From Torulaspora globosa (taxonomy: Eukaryota; Ascomycota; Saccharomycetes; Saccharomycetales; Saccharomycetaceae): DNA of 64,000 nucleotides. Positions 38,210 through 48,477 of this stretch are shown here, piece after piece. The position numbers were made by a program, and so were the translations under genes. The stretch's first letter is position 1. Each line of letters starts with the position of its first letter. The notes under the pieces were generated by a model. The model was not told the DNA's origin, searched no databases, and saw nothing but the letters and a program-made list of their open reading frames with translations. The stretch is taken from contig NC_050733.1 of the NCBI RefSeq assembly GCF_014133895.1, positions 1-64,000 of the forward strand. The letters are read 5' to 3'.

Positions 38210-41200
38210 TCAACCCTTGGGAAGCTTAACGCGCTTTTCAATATTATAAGCATCATTCTCAGTCCACTCGCGCAATCTCTTGTTAGAACCAGCCAAAATT
38301 GCGTGGCTGCTCAAAATTTCTAAGCAGTTTAAATTTTGTTGCTGTAATGAAAGGAATTTCTGTAAATGCCTCGAATTCTTTGGATTCTTCATGACTTCCA
38401 GCTCTGCAGAGTTTACCTTGCGTTCTAAAGATACTTTTTGTAATTCGAATGTTGCTATTGATGCTGCTCTTGTGACCAGAGAAGAGCCGCTGTTCCCCAA
38501 TCTTTGACAGGCATAAAAGATTGCACTAACGGCGGAACGCATTCGTCCATTGATGTATGGCATGCTCAATAAGTTGGACAACCATTCTAGGACACCAATT
38601 CTTTTCATTAATTCCACATCTTGCTCGGTTTTGAGGCCCAGCTGCAAAATGTTCAGCACCCATCCCAGCTGTTTGTAGTAAATATTTTGATCAGTATTAC
38701 CAATTTCTTTAGAATGAAATAGCTCCTGATATAACGGTAAATCAATTGGACGAACCAGTGGTCTACTGAGAACCCACCGGACTGCCTTGTCATGAAGTTG
38801 AGAGGTTGGTTGTGCGAGTTCCGTGGCCAATTGAGAGATCGCAAACCAGACACAAGGAGCAATGGAATTCGTATATTCATTTCCTGCTGTTTTCGATTTC
38901 ATAAAAGTGTAAACTATTTTGCTGAGCAGGATTTTGAATATGCGCATATCTTTGAGATAGTCATCTTTTTGCAAAGTGGAGAGCATTCCTTCTATTAAAG
39001 TTAGTGCAATCGATTGAACTTCAGTTTCGTCACCTAGTGAACATATTACAACTTGGAAGATGTTGGAAGTCAAGAACGCTTTAACATCAAATTTATATTC
39101 CAAACCACCACTCTCAGATTTTGAGCTTTTAACAAGTTCCTCATTTTGACCACTGAGAAGAAGCAGGAATAAAGGATCATATAGGTCATAAAAGGAAGAC
39201 GTAGGCTTGTCTTTCTCAACTGATTGATAAAAGGAAACCATGACCTTCCAGGAGAGGTTGCTTTTTGACCCTTCAAGAGACGGTACCCTTGGTCTATCAA
39301 ATTTATAGTTTGTAGCCGACTTTGCGATAGTTTGTCTCTTCAAAGTGATTATCAGACCTTCTTTTCGTTTGGCTATCAGCTCAACGTAACCTTGATTTAC
39401 GTCTTCCTCGGTGTCATCGATCAGTTCCCAATCATAAATGAGGTTTGTCCATGAATGTGAAGTTTGCGCCTCGATGAGCTCCAAGGTTTTCAATATCAAC
39501 CTGTCTTTCGCTGATATTGTACCCTCGTAACAGCTCAAAAGAGCCTCCTGAATGGCAGCGTTACTGTTGCGCTCCCGATCTCCGAGATAAAGAATGTATA
39601 GGATGGAGGCTGTTAAAAATGGGACGTAATTCTCATTTTCATTATTGGTTAGTTTTTTTGATTCATTGTTAACTAAACATTGCATCAACCTTTCATTCCA
39701 TGTGGACCCAGGGCCGACGGCTAAGAGAACACGCAGGGCGTACTCCAATACCTTTTCTTGATTGACGAGACTTCCAGATAAGATAACCTCCTGATGTGAA
39801 TTCAGTATATTTTTGTTAACACTCTGCCAGACAGTATCTTTCAATTTCTTCAACTCGTCTAGGGTACCGAGCAGCTGTGAATCAACCATTGCGGCAGTTG
39901 AGAAGCATTTGGTGATGTAAAGCACCAGCTTATTGAGCCACTTAACGACATCCTTTTCTTCGAAGTCACTCATGGTAACAACGCACTTCACGACAGCTGC
40001 ACAATACTTGTCTTTGTATTCGTTGGTCACATACTCGACCAGCTGCTTCTTCTCATTTGCTGAGAATGAATCTGGACACTGATAGACTAATTCCAAAGCA
40101 AGTTGAGAAACTGAAGAATTATCACTACCGATTAAGGAACGGCTTGATCTCAAAACCTTCGTGACATATTCCCGAATCTCTTCTTGCCTGAACTGATGCA
40201 GGGCAAGCGCAACCAATAGCGTATTTTGCTCACCTCTGACACTTTGTAAGCATGCTGATATTTGATCCGCTGAAAAGTAATCAGAACTGATAAATGCTTG
40301 CGTGACACCTGAGTATAGATCATCGCTCAAAATTTCTTGAAGTAACTCTCCAGCTCTTAAGTCCTTGACACGTTTCTGAGCAATGAACTGTGAGGCAATC
40401 CGATGAGACTCTGGTGATGCTTCCTTTACAAGTAGCATGATTATCGAGAAAGGAATACAAGAGTTATTGCTCTCAAGTATCACTTTCGCTAGAAGTTGGG
40501 TCGAAATGAAACTCAGTTGCTTTTTGTGTAGAAGAATCTTGGCACAGTCATCAGATCCTAGAAAAGATAGAGCCGCCGACATAAATAGCACATTTTCTTC
40601 ATTTGAATATGTTTCTTGAAGCATCTCATCCTTGCTTTGCAGCCAGTCATAAATTGTAGATTTCAGTTCCGAGTAATTTGATCGAACCTCTTGACAGGCC
40701 TGGAGCATCAAACGAATGACATATCTGTTCTTCAATTTCATGGCTTCAGAGCTCGATGGCTCAGTTATAAGCCGCAAAAATGACATCAGAACGCTTGAGC
40801 TCAAAAACGTGAATGATCTATCAGCATCTGCATAGTCTGCAAGCATGCTTATCAAAGCTCTTGAAGTAGACTTGAAGTAACCGTCGTACTCTACCGCCAA
40901 ATCTTTTGCTAATTTTCTTATTCGAAAAAGAAGGCCAGCGGCATCCAACTTTGATACAGGATACCTGGTTATTTTCTTTAAATGTGGATATTTCTCAAGA
41001 ATGACAAGGTCACAAAAGGAGTTTTGTATGATACTATCCCGGAACTGCTCTTCTTCCGCAGATTCTTCTATCGCAGAAGAGTCTCCCAGATATCTCTTGA
41101 TATATTCCTGGCATGCATCAGATAGATAGCAGTTGGCAGCATTCACTATTCCTTCTTCTGATTCCCCGCATATTATCATTGTCCTTAGATAGAAACTAAC

Positions 41201-43297
41201 CCACTTCTGGCTGATATCAAAATTCTTGTCAGTATTGGCGTACTTGCACTGTTCCAAAAGCGCTAAGATAAATGGCGAAAGGCAGTCATAGTTTGCTGAC
41301 ATATCAACATATTTGTAGGGTACTCTCATGACATGTTGGATTGACTCATCGATGATACGCCAGATTTTTAATATTTCGGTTTCTGATATGCTTGGAATTG
41401 ATTGTATGCTGTGAATCAGGGCTCTGTGGGGAGAACATAAGAGCTTAGAGTTGAAAGCGACTGTTCCACGAAACATGTCATCCAACAGTTGACATAATCT
41501 TTCAGCTAAAGAGTTTGATGAACCTCTCGCCACCTTCAATAAAGATGTGAAAAGCGAGAGCTCTCGGTTGGATCTAGTCCACCATTTCGTCTGCAGTCCG
41601 TTCAGTTCTTGAAAAGTGAGAAAATTTTCAAGTATAGCAAGATCCATGCCAGAAATGTTGTTGCTTTGCATTATGTCAAAGAAAATGTTGGCTGAAGGTA
41701 GCCTCACGGTGAAAAAGTTTGGAAAAATTGTACTATAATGCCTTAGGATGGTTGAAATCGAGAGCTGAAGTATTTTATTCTTCTTATGTGATTCGTACGA
41801 TTGGTTCATGGCTGATGATAGTATGGATAGATCGGGCAGGCTGAGATAAAAAGCATTCCTCACTGAAGCCTTAGCAGAGGTCCATCCTTTCCTGTCATAA
41901 AGATCGAGGACCGATTGGAGCTTCTGAAATGCAAAAATCAACAACTGACATGCGAGTTGCCTAATGATGAGCCTTTCATGCTGTAACGATTTGGTTAGCG
42001 CAGATTTAGATAGAGATGAAGGCATAATGCTCTCCAGGACTAACGGGGTATGTGGAGGCATATCGGTTTCAACCTTTTCCACTAGTGAAGGTATCCTCAG
42101 ACGCATTATTCTTCCCAAAAGTGCTGTACATCCAAACCAATACGACGTCATTTTTGGATCGTGCGCACCAAGAGAAGCCAAGAAGGCGGCATATGGGGCA
42201 ACCAACTCTGGCACATTGTCGAGAATCTTGATAACGGTATTCAGTTGTGTATCGTCCTCCCAAGGTTTGAAAATTTTAAGCACGTTGAATAATAGTTTGT
42301 TGTATATTTTGAAATCTCTTTGATGTATGGATATCTCTGCTCCCCTATGAGTACCACTGATCGGGGAGTTCTTAAACCAAACTGCATCATCAGGAAATGT
42401 CACACTGGACTCTGGATTACTGCCGTAGGCCAGGAAAAAGTCATTGACTTTCTGGACTAGATTGCGGTCCGCGGAATAGTAAAATGTATGAATCTTCGAT
42501 ACAGCCAATTCATTCAGAATCTGGCATTTTGTCGTGCGCTTATAGGAAGACTCTCTCAGAATTAAATTTGTGAAGACGTCGAGAGTATGGCCTATCATTT
42601 CCGATGTATCTATTTTGTCCATCACTTTAAACCAAGCGCCCATTATCTTAGAATTCGTTGATATGACTTGCTTTCTGAGAAGTGGTGAAGATTGACTGAT
42701 CAGTTCGAGCCAGAAATTCAGAAATGTGTCTCTAATTGTAGATTTTGGGGATCTGCTCGAATCCTCCCTTACAATAGCAGCGTCCGTTTTACTCGCTGCA
42801 AGAATTCTGACCAAACCCGGCAAGCTCAGATCAAAATTAGCCACAAATGCTTCGACATGCTGTCCGTTATTGAAAGAGATCATCTGTCTCATCAGGCGGA
42901 GGATCGGATTAGCAATCGACGGACGCATAGTGTTCACCCCACGGTACAAAACTTTAATATTGCCTGTGAGGATGAGAAGAATCAGTGAGCTTCCATACTC
43001 CTGGATATTTGGATCACTGTTTAGTTGTCTCAAAACTGTCTCTAACAAAGTTGTCGCTTTGGAGAATTTGGGATGATTATTAACCTGAGCGTAATAGGAC
43101 CAAACCTGTACAACTTGCGACAGAAATCCCTTCTGGGAAAAGACTATCAGAGGCCGGAAATCTTTACAATCTCCTTCATCGACTAGAGTTGATATGATGT
43201 TCGACAGATTGTCGAGCACTCCATCATTGACGTTTGAGCTTTTTGCGTACTTTTTTTCGGCAGCATGGTTCAATTTTGACTGTCTATCTCGATCCAT
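38210..43297 (-). CDS. URB1: Large nucleolar 60S biogenesis factor Urb1/Npa1
   Basis: This 1695-residue protein is Urb1 (Npa1), needed for early pre-60S assembly and 25S/5.8S rRNA production. It is a helical-repeat scaffold; the N-terminal Npa1 domain and the long alpha-helical arrays are consistent with that, but no enzymatic motif exists. Length is close to S. cerevisiae (1764). It converges with PUT3 (54 bases apart), as YKL015W-YKL014C do. PAC and RRPE elements occur just upstream of its ATG, the standard promoter of ribosome biogenesis genes. Confidence 0.93.
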   Translation of the reverse strand: MDRDRQSKLNHAAEKKYAKSSNVNDGVLDNLSNIISTLVDEGDCKDFRPLIVFSQKGFLSQVVQVWSYYAQVNNHPKFSKATTLLETVLRQLNSDPNIQEYGSSLILLILTGNIKVLYRGVNTMRPSIANPILRLMRQMISFNNGQHVEAFVANFDLSLPGLVRILAASKTDAAIVREDSSRSPKSTIRDTFLNFWLELISQSSPLLRKQVISTNSKIMGAWFKVMDKIDTSEMIGHTLDVFTNLILRESSYKRTTKCQILNELAVSKIHTFYYSADRNLVQKVNDFFLAYGSNPESSVTFPDDAVWFKNSPISGTHRGAEISIHQRDFKIYNKLLFNVLKIFKPWEDDTQLNTVIKILDNVPELVAPYAAFLASLGAHDPKMTSYWFGCTALLGRIMRLRIPSLVEKVETDMPPHTPLVLESIMPSSLSKSALTKSLQHERLIIRQLACQLLIFAFQKLQSVLDLYDRKGWTSAKASVRNAFYLSLPDLSILSSAMNQSYESHKKNKILQLSISTILRHYSTIFPNFFTVRLPSANIFFDIMQSNNISGMDLAILENFLTFQELNGLQTKWWTRSNRELSLFTSLLKVARGSSNSLAERLCQLLDDMFRGTVAFNSKLLCSPHRALIHSIQSIPSISETEILKIWRIIDESIQHVMRVPYKYVDMSANYDCLSPFILALLEQCKYANTDKNFDISQKWVSFYLRTMIICGESEEGIVNAANCYLSDACQEYIKRYLGDSSAIEESAEEEQFRDSIIQNSFCDLVILEKYPHLKKITRYPVSKLDAAGLLFRIRKLAKDLAVEYDGYFKSTSRALISMLADYADADRSFTFLSSSVLMSFLRLITEPSSSEAMKLKNRYVIRLMLQACQEVRSNYSELKSTIYDWLQSKDEMLQETYSNEENVLFMSAALSFLGSDDCAKILLHKKQLSFISTQLLAKVILESNNSCIPFSIIMLLVKEASPESHRIASQFIAQKRVKDLRAGELLQEILSDDLYSGVTQAFISSDYFSADQISACLQSVRGEQNTLLVALALHQFRQEEIREYVTKVLRSSRSLIGSDNSSVSQLALELVYQCPDSFSANEKKQLVEYVTNEYKDKYCAAVVKCVVTMSDFEEKDVVKWLNKLVLYITKCFSTAAMVDSQLLGTLDELKKLKDTVWQSVNKNILNSHQEVILSGSLVNQEKVLEYALRVLLAVGPGSTWNERLMQCLVNNESKKLTNNENENYVPFLTASILYILYLGDRERNSNAAIQEALLSCYEGTISAKDRLILKTLELIEAQTSHSWTNLIYDWELIDDTEEDVNQGYVELIAKRKEGLIITLKRQTIAKSATNYKFDRPRVPSLEGSKSNLSWKVMVSFYQSVEKDKPTSSFYDLYDPLFLLLLSGQNEELVKSSKSESGGLEYKFDVKAFLTSNIFQVVICSLGDETEVQSIALTLIEGMLSTLQKDDYLKDMRIFKILLSKIVYTFMKSKTAGNEYTNSIAPCVWFAISQLATELAQPTSQLHDKAVRWVLSRPLVRPIDLPLYQELFHSKEIGNTDQNIYYKQLGWVLNILQLGLKTEQDVELMKRIGVLEWLSNLLSMPYINGRMRSAVSAIFYACQRLGNSGSSLVTRAASIATFELQKVSLERKVNSAELEVMKNPKNSRHLQKFLSLQQQNLNCLEILSSHAILAGSNKRLREWTENDAYNIEKRVKLPKG

Positions 43298-43384
43298 TGC
43301 TTGCCGACTCCGATGATTCGGTATAGCTGCCTCAATTGACGAGCGAATCTTCTTGGTATGTATATGATCTTAACCCAGTATTAT

Positions 43385-43394
43385 GCGATGAGCT
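43385..43394 (+). promoter_or_regulatory. PAC element (GCGATGAGCT)
   Basis: This is an exact PAC match 88 bases upstream of URB1, only six bases from an RRPE. The same decamer occurs before MAK11. Confidence 0.7.
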
Positions 43395-43400
43395 GCGTAT

Positions 43401-43410
43401 TGAAAAATTT
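43401..43410 (+). promoter_or_regulatory. RRPE element (TGAAAAATTT)
   Basis: TGAAAAATTT matches the Stb3-bound RRPE and stands next to the PAC element upstream of URB1. Confidence 0.6.
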
Positions 43411-43536
43411 CGGCCGTTTGTAGTGATTATCGATAAGCACAGGTCTCGAAGGTTGAGCAGATTGCCCAGCTCAAGAGCCATAAGATCATTTGGGAGACGA
43501 TAGGGTATCTTTGGTCTACTCTCGACCACTGCTAGG

Positions 43537-44226
43537 ATGTTCAGGAGGTCTCTGTCATTAGGGTTTGCAGCATGTCGGCATTACTCGCACGCGGCAGCCA
43601 AAACGGGCTCAAAGAAATCAGGGTTCGATAAGAGCATGCTGAAACCTGCTTTAGCAGTCATTGTGTTTGCTTCAATGCTGAGCCACGTTTCCAACCAACA
43701 AAATGTCAATGCAGAGCTCGATAGACGTTACGAACTGAAAATTGGCATTCTAGAGAAACTCATCGAAAGGGCAAAGCATGGAGATCGGGACTTCGATCCT
43801 CATGAAGAGCTCAAGTTGGTGAACAAGTTGTTTGCTCGATTTTCGAGTTCCAAAGGAATCGATTTGGAAGACGAGGCAGCGAAAGTGCGAAAGTACTCCG
43901 ATGCTAGGCCGTACTCGGAAGAGATGATAATAAACAGTCTGAACGGTTCTGCGAAACAAGTTGAAGAAGAGTCGCTCGAAGAGGTGCTGAAAAGTTTGAT
44001 GAATGAAGTCGATGGCAAAGGAACAATGACGCAACCGTCACCTCCGGAGTCGTCATTTCATGAGAAGGGAGAAGTGGTACTGAATAAAAAACTGCTTGAT
44101 GAGCTCGCTAGAAAGGAAGCCGAACTTCTAAACTATTCCCCGTCGACTGATGCTCATACACTGGTAGAGAATCCTGGAGAACTCACTGCTGCAGCAAAAG
44201 ATACGGAGGTCCCGAAATTTTTATAG
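43537..44226 (+). CDS. INA22: Inner membrane assembly complex subunit Ina22
   Basis: This 229-residue protein matches Ina22 (YIR024C), which with Ina17 forms the INAC complex that helps join the peripheral stalk and rotor of mitochondrial ATP synthase. The N-terminus is an Arg/Ser-rich presequence (MFRRSLSLGFAACRHYSHAA). One hydrophobic segment lies at about 35-52 and is followed by a helical, charged domain facing the intermembrane space (LDRRYELKIGILEKLIERAK). The ATP7 gene, whose product is handled by the same assembly step, lies 8.5 kb to the left. Confidence 0.9.
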   Translation: MFRRSLSLGFAACRHYSHAAAKTGSKKSGFDKSMLKPALAVIVFASMLSHVSNQQNVNAELDRRYELKIGILEKLIERAKHGDRDFDPHEELKLVNKLFARFSSSKGIDLEDEAAKVRKYSDARPYSEEMIINSLNGSAKQVEEESLEEVLKSLMNEVDGKGTMTQPSPPESSFHEKGEVVLNKKLLDELARKEAELLNYSPSTDAHTLVENPGELTAAAKDTEVPKFL

Positions 44227-44347
44227 TCCAAGTGTAACTAAGAGATCATCTTGCAGTAGTTGGACAAGCTGAATGAGTCCATTCATAGAATCGTCTTATA
44301 TTGTATTATATACCGACTAAAAACACAAGCAGTAGCCGCCCAATCAT

Positions 44348-47300
44348 TCAATCTGATTCATCTTGTGTGCCATTGGTCGTCCTTTCACAGCCTTCAGGGC
44401 TGGCCACATCGTTATTATGAGAGAAGGTCTTTTGATGCTCATAAGCTCGCTGTGTATCTAATGCATTAGTTTGTTGCTGTTTGTCCTGTATCGAGCTTGG
44501 CGAGATTGTGGAAGGTTTGTTTGCAGTCTCATCTGTATTGTCGCTGCTGGAATCCCTGCTAGCAGGCGATGATTCTTTAACAGTGTTTCCTACGCTTTGG
44601 GGGGTTATCGGGTTACTTTCATTGTGGTTATTTGCTGAGTTCACTCGTGGTATACTTCTACCTTGGTTGTGAGAATTCCTTTTATCTTCAGCGCGATCTG
44701 GGCTATGATTACTGACTGCTCCGCTGGAGTTCGCTCTCTTTCGGGGAAGAGCATGTGGGCTCAGCTGTGAAAGAGTCGTGGCGTTATTTTTGAGCTCAGT
44801 CATGTTCCGTTCGGTTTCGCCGTTATCTTTATTTTTGAAAGACAGTGGGTTAACCTCAGATTTGGAAGGATTATAGCAAGCTGGGGAGGAGGATCGGTGA
44901 GTGAGCTGGGTGTTAGGCACATTAGGAGTGCTTCCTTGGGTGCTCGAGAGGCTTTGGAGTAGATCATGGGGTAAGTTTCTTAGCTGGCTAAAATCAGGAG
45001 GGGATTGTTCTGTCGTCATCTTCCACTGCTGACCTGAGAGAGTTGAGGGTTGTGACGTGGGGGGCATAAATTCCTTTGGATCCTCGTCAGTTAATAAACC
45101 CGGAATCTGGGCCAAGAGAATGTGAATACCCTTCAGTGCATTTGCCGATTTGTCAAATGATTTTGAGCCTATTCTTAGTACCCAAATATAATTTCGGAGG
45201 CAATCTCTAAATATTATAGCCTCATCTTTTGTTCTCGAGGTGACGTATAATAAAGATGCGAATGTAGCAATGAGCATGAGATTCCCTGTAGAAGATGAAT
45301 ACCAAAAGGCGTTGATGTGTTCATTTTTCAAATCGCGAACGAACTCAATCGCTGCAACAAGTCTTGTCTTTGCTGCCGTTCGACAAACCTGGACTAGCTC
45401 CTTCGGCGTATCCTGCGTCAAAGTCGAAATGATGGTTCTATGGAGTGTTATTTCTGCAGCAAAATATGCCAATGTGAGAGTCGCATTGGCGTTTAACTTT
45501 CTTGGAATAAAGTTATTCATGGATAACTTCGCCGGTAGAGAATGGTACCATTCTCGGAGCTTCAGTTGCAGAGGCTTGGCTAACTTCAGCACCTGCTCTA
45601 TTTTTGGTGCAACGTGAGTGGCACCCTCTGTGTAAAATGTTTCCATGATTTCACCAACGATAACACTTAAAGAAACGAGCTGTTTGAACATCAATGTCCC
45701 GTCCCTGTAATCCTCGTTTGTAAGGGACATATCGTAGAGGAAAATATTACCTAAAGGATTTGAAGCGTTGTAATTGTTTTCATCTTGTGCTGTGCTGCCA
45801 ATAAAGGGAGACTCTGCTGGAAAATCCTCCTCTTTGAGCATCTTGACAAGCCAATTCCTTCCCAAAATCAAATGGGAATGGCGAGACTCATTCAAAGCCG
45901 TCCATTTATCTTGCGTCCAAACGGCCCATGCCAGTCTTCTTCGTAAGCCCCTTTCCCATTTGGGCAGCCTCCAATCCTGGCAGTCGACGTTGAGCCCAAG
46001 CTCTTCTGCCAAAGCCACAACAGCACAGTTTATCACCCAATTGTTGGCACACTCGCTGCGACAGCGCAAAATGAGCAGCCCAGTTTGAACCATACTCAGT
46101 TTGGGTCTTTCAATCATATCGAAGAAAGTTCTATAAGCTATCTCGTTGAGTTGTTCAGTAACATCAGGTTTCGGAAACCCTATCAGCTTGGGGTGAAAAT
46201 CCCATCTCTGAAGTGCGAGTGAATAAATCGACGCTAGCAGAGGGGCAGTAAGCTCTCTATAAGACCTGGAGTACTTTTCCAAGAAAACCTTCTCATGCAA
46301 AATCGGGAAATAAGGATGTACAAATTTGAAAAAGATGTCAACCAATATTCTGCCATGCGGGTATATCATTCTCTCAACCAGATCTATTTCTTGCTCCTGC
46401 TTGATGTATAGCTTCTGGTTGAAATTATCTCTAAGGATAAACTGCGCATTCGGTGCCACTTTTCGAAGAGCGACAGTGGGTGACAGCTGTATCTGGTCGA
46501 TATGATCCAGTTTAACGTGATTAACCAGGTTCACGTCGTAAACCGACGTTGATCCAACATAAAAAGATGATCTTGGAAACTGGTGTTGCGGCGGAGGCGA
46601 TGGCCTCGGTAACTGTATATCCCTTGGATTCGTTTGAAGCGAATTAATCAGATTAGGGACGCTCGGTATTTGTGGAGATGATGTATTCCCTACGTTGACG
46701 TACTGGTTTGGATTTGCAGAAGGTTCATTATACTGTTGCAGCAACTCAGAATACTGCTGTAAGACATTCTCGCCGCTGTTTAATCGGGCCTTCTTGGTTA
46801 TGATGTTACCATTGGCATATTCATCTGATCGAGGATGTTTCACTCTGGCGCTCCCTGAGTCAGTCATGTTGAATTTATTAGCGTTGTTCGGTAGTTCCGA
46901 GAAAGTACATTTGATGCCCTTCGCTTCGCATTTAATGCAACCCGGCTGATTTGGCGCTACCACACACTTGGCCTGCCTTCTTCTGCAGTGATCGCACGGC
47001 TTCTCGCCCGCTATAGGGTAAGTAGGATTCACTTGGCTGTCCAGACCCTGGCTATTTCTCGCAGTATCTGGAACGCTATTCGACGGAGTTTGCTCCCCGG
47101 TTTGATTGTTGGTGTTCTCAGACTTACTGAGCAGTCCTTGATAATGCTGCAAGAGCGCATCGAGGTTATTCCTGTCAATTCCCGCCCTGTTAGGACCATT
47201 CTTACTCCCGTGGCCCAGTTCTGCGCCTGCAGGCCGCTCATCCTCCTTCTGTCTGACGTTTGCCTCATTAGCATCGGATAAAATCGACATGAGCGCATTC

Positions 47301-47557
47301 TTGGCACTTATATTGCTCAAGCTTGCTGACTGGCCATTGTCGTTAGTCAAATTCTGTAAAATCGCCGCATAGTTGTCATTGAAACTCAGCATCTCAAAAT
47401 TATTATTAGCTCTGGGGTTGCTGGAACGAGCTGCCGTAGAGCCTGTCTTGACTTCTCTATCTTTCTGCCCATCGGCGACGGCAGAATCGCCGCCATTGTT
47501 CACTTGAGATTCATCGCATCCTGTCTCTTTCGGAGAGTTCTTAGAATCCACAGACAT
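44348..47557 (-). CDS. DAL81: Zn2Cys6 regulator of nitrogen catabolism
   Basis: This 1069-residue protein is Dal81 (Uga35), a coactivator for allantoin, GABA, urea and amino-acid permease genes. A Zn2Cys6 cluster is near residues 185-217 (CDHCRRRQAKC, then CIKCEAKGIKC), flanked by Asn/Ser/Gln-rich disordered regions. The middle homology domain spans about 380-750, with a WERGLRRRLAWAVWTQDKW signature. The C-terminus is low complexity. An in-frame GTG lies upstream at 47611, but the first ATG is at 47557, giving MSVDSKNSPKE. The position between INA22 and ARC19 agrees with YIR023W interleaved with YKL013C. Confidence 0.94.
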   Translation of the reverse strand: MSVDSKNSPKETGCDESQVNNGGDSAVADGQKDREVKTGSTAARSSNPRANNNFEMLSFNDNYAAILQNLTNDNGQSASLSNISAKNALMSILSDANEANVRQKEDERPAGAELGHGSKNGPNRAGIDRNNLDALLQHYQGLLSKSENTNNQTGEQTPSNSVPDTARNSQGLDSQVNPTYPIAGEKPCDHCRRRQAKCVVAPNQPGCIKCEAKGIKCTFSELPNNANKFNMTDSGSARVKHPRSDEYANGNIITKKARLNSGENVLQQYSELLQQYNEPSANPNQYVNVGNTSSPQIPSVPNLINSLQTNPRDIQLPRPSPPPQHQFPRSSFYVGSTSVYDVNLVNHVKLDHIDQIQLSPTVALRKVAPNAQFILRDNFNQKLYIKQEQEIDLVERMIYPHGRILVDIFFKFVHPYFPILHEKVFLEKYSRSYRELTAPLLASIYSLALQRWDFHPKLIGFPKPDVTEQLNEIAYRTFFDMIERPKLSMVQTGLLILRCRSECANNWVINCAVVALAEELGLNVDCQDWRLPKWERGLRRRLAWAVWTQDKWTALNESRHSHLILGRNWLVKMLKEEDFPAESPFIGSTAQDENNYNASNPLGNIFLYDMSLTNEDYRDGTLMFKQLVSLSVIVGEIMETFYTEGATHVAPKIEQVLKLAKPLQLKLREWYHSLPAKLSMNNFIPRKLNANATLTLAYFAAEITLHRTIISTLTQDTPKELVQVCRTAAKTRLVAAIEFVRDLKNEHINAFWYSSSTGNLMLIATFASLLYVTSRTKDEAIIFRDCLRNYIWVLRIGSKSFDKSANALKGIHILLAQIPGLLTDEDPKEFMPPTSQPSTLSGQQWKMTTEQSPPDFSQLRNLPHDLLQSLSSTQGSTPNVPNTQLTHRSSSPACYNPSKSEVNPLSFKNKDNGETERNMTELKNNATTLSQLSPHALPRKRANSSGAVSNHSPDRAEDKRNSHNQGRSIPRVNSANNHNESNPITPQSVGNTVKESSPASRDSSSDNTDETANKPSTISPSSIQDKQQQTNALDTQRAYEHQKTFSHNNDVASPEGCERTTNGTQDESD

Positions 47558-47701
47558 TTCGTCACAAGTTGCAGCTAACTCAACGGACCGTGAGCAAACT
47601 TGCAGAAGCACTCTATCGCCTACTTCGTTGCGCTCTTCCGTGAGCTCCAGAGTTTATCCTACTATATAAGCCTATAGAGTCGATGAGTTAATCAAAGCTG
47701 T

Positions 47702-47714
47702 GTCACGTGACTCA
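47702..47714 (+). promoter_or_regulatory. Overlapping Cbf1 and Gcn4 sites before DAL81
   Basis: GTCACGTGACTCA contains a Cbf1 palindrome (GTCACGTGAC, 47702-47711) overlapping a Gcn4 site (TGACTCA, 47708-47714). It lies about 150 bases upstream of DAL81 and downstream of ARC19, which points the other way. Confidence 0.55.
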
Positions 47715-47745
47715 CGATCCATATAACTAACCAACTTGTATTCAG

Positions 47746-48261
47746 CTAATAGACGAACTCTCCAAGATATGCTTCTGCGACGAATCTTGCTCTGGCGTTG
47801 AGGAACAGCTTGATCTCGCTTATCTCCTTGTCGACCTCTTCCATGAACTCGATGATGAAATCGACGAGCTTCCCCGTCTTCATCGACTCCGTATGCTTGT
47901 TAGTGATGAGGAAAGAGATGCTGTAACCTGGAATTGGAACGCGTCTCAGCACGTAGAACGACTCTGCACGTTGTTCGAGGAACCGGGTGAACTTATGGAC
48001 CAGAATATGCTCGATTTCGTCTGCCTGTTTGACTTTGATGCTAACGCGCACGGAGTTCACACTTGGCTCTATCAGCACCTGCTCGTTCTCGTTACGCGAT
48101 ATGTGCATTGGTTGCAGCAGCAGCTCTGCGCTGGTGTTGGGCACCTCGACCTCTGGCCTGTTATGTCTCTCTACTTCCTGCGACGAAAAATTGCTCAAAG
48201 TGAGCGCCGCCTCGAGCGAATAGCGTACAGCGGTCAGGTACGGACGCAATGACTGGGACAT
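47746..48261 (-). CDS. ARC19: Arp2/3 complex subunit p20 (ARPC4)
   Basis: This 171-residue protein is Arc19, a core subunit of the Arp2/3 complex that nucleates branched actin at cortical patches. It begins [20 protein letters not shown] and contains the conserved segments [21 protein letters not shown] and [20 protein letters not shown], ending in [19 protein letters not shown]. Length is the same as in S. cerevisiae. It is divergent from PRP40, as YKL013C-YKL012W, with a Reb1 site in the shared promoter. Confidence 0.97.
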   Translation of the reverse strand: MSQSLRPYLTAVRYSLEAALTLSNFSSQEVERHNRPEVEVPNTSAELLLQPMHISRNENEQVLIEPSVNSVRVSIKVKQADEIEHILVHKFTRFLEQRAESFYVLRRVPIPGYSISFLITNKHTESMKTGKLVDFIIEFMEEVDKEISEIKLFLNARARFVAEAYLGEFVY

Positions 48262-48361
48262 CGTGAACTAGCGGTGCGCGACTGGCTACTTGTTGAAGCT
48301 GTCTTGGTCTTCAAAGCCGTCAATTCCCCTTTTAACTTGAGATATCTAGCATTTGTGAAGC

Positions 48362-48368
48362 CGGGTAA
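48362..48368 (+). promoter_or_regulatory. Reb1 site (CGGGTAA)
   Basis: An exact Reb1 core lies about 100 bases upstream of ARC19 and 110 bases upstream of PRP40, in the middle of their 216-base shared promoter. Confidence 0.65.
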
Positions 48369-48477
48369 ATTGAAAAATGTATACTAATATCCCATGGGAT
48401 TAAGCCCATCGATAAGTAGTTTGATGAAGTGAAGCTGTAAGGTCCAGGAGCCTTTGTGTTCGACTGTGTGTCATGAA

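Noticed and set aside
48380..48392. TACTAAT upstream of PRP40, resembling a branch point
   Set aside because: The base at the end differs from the strict TACTAAC, and no splice donor or upstream coding exon is visible.
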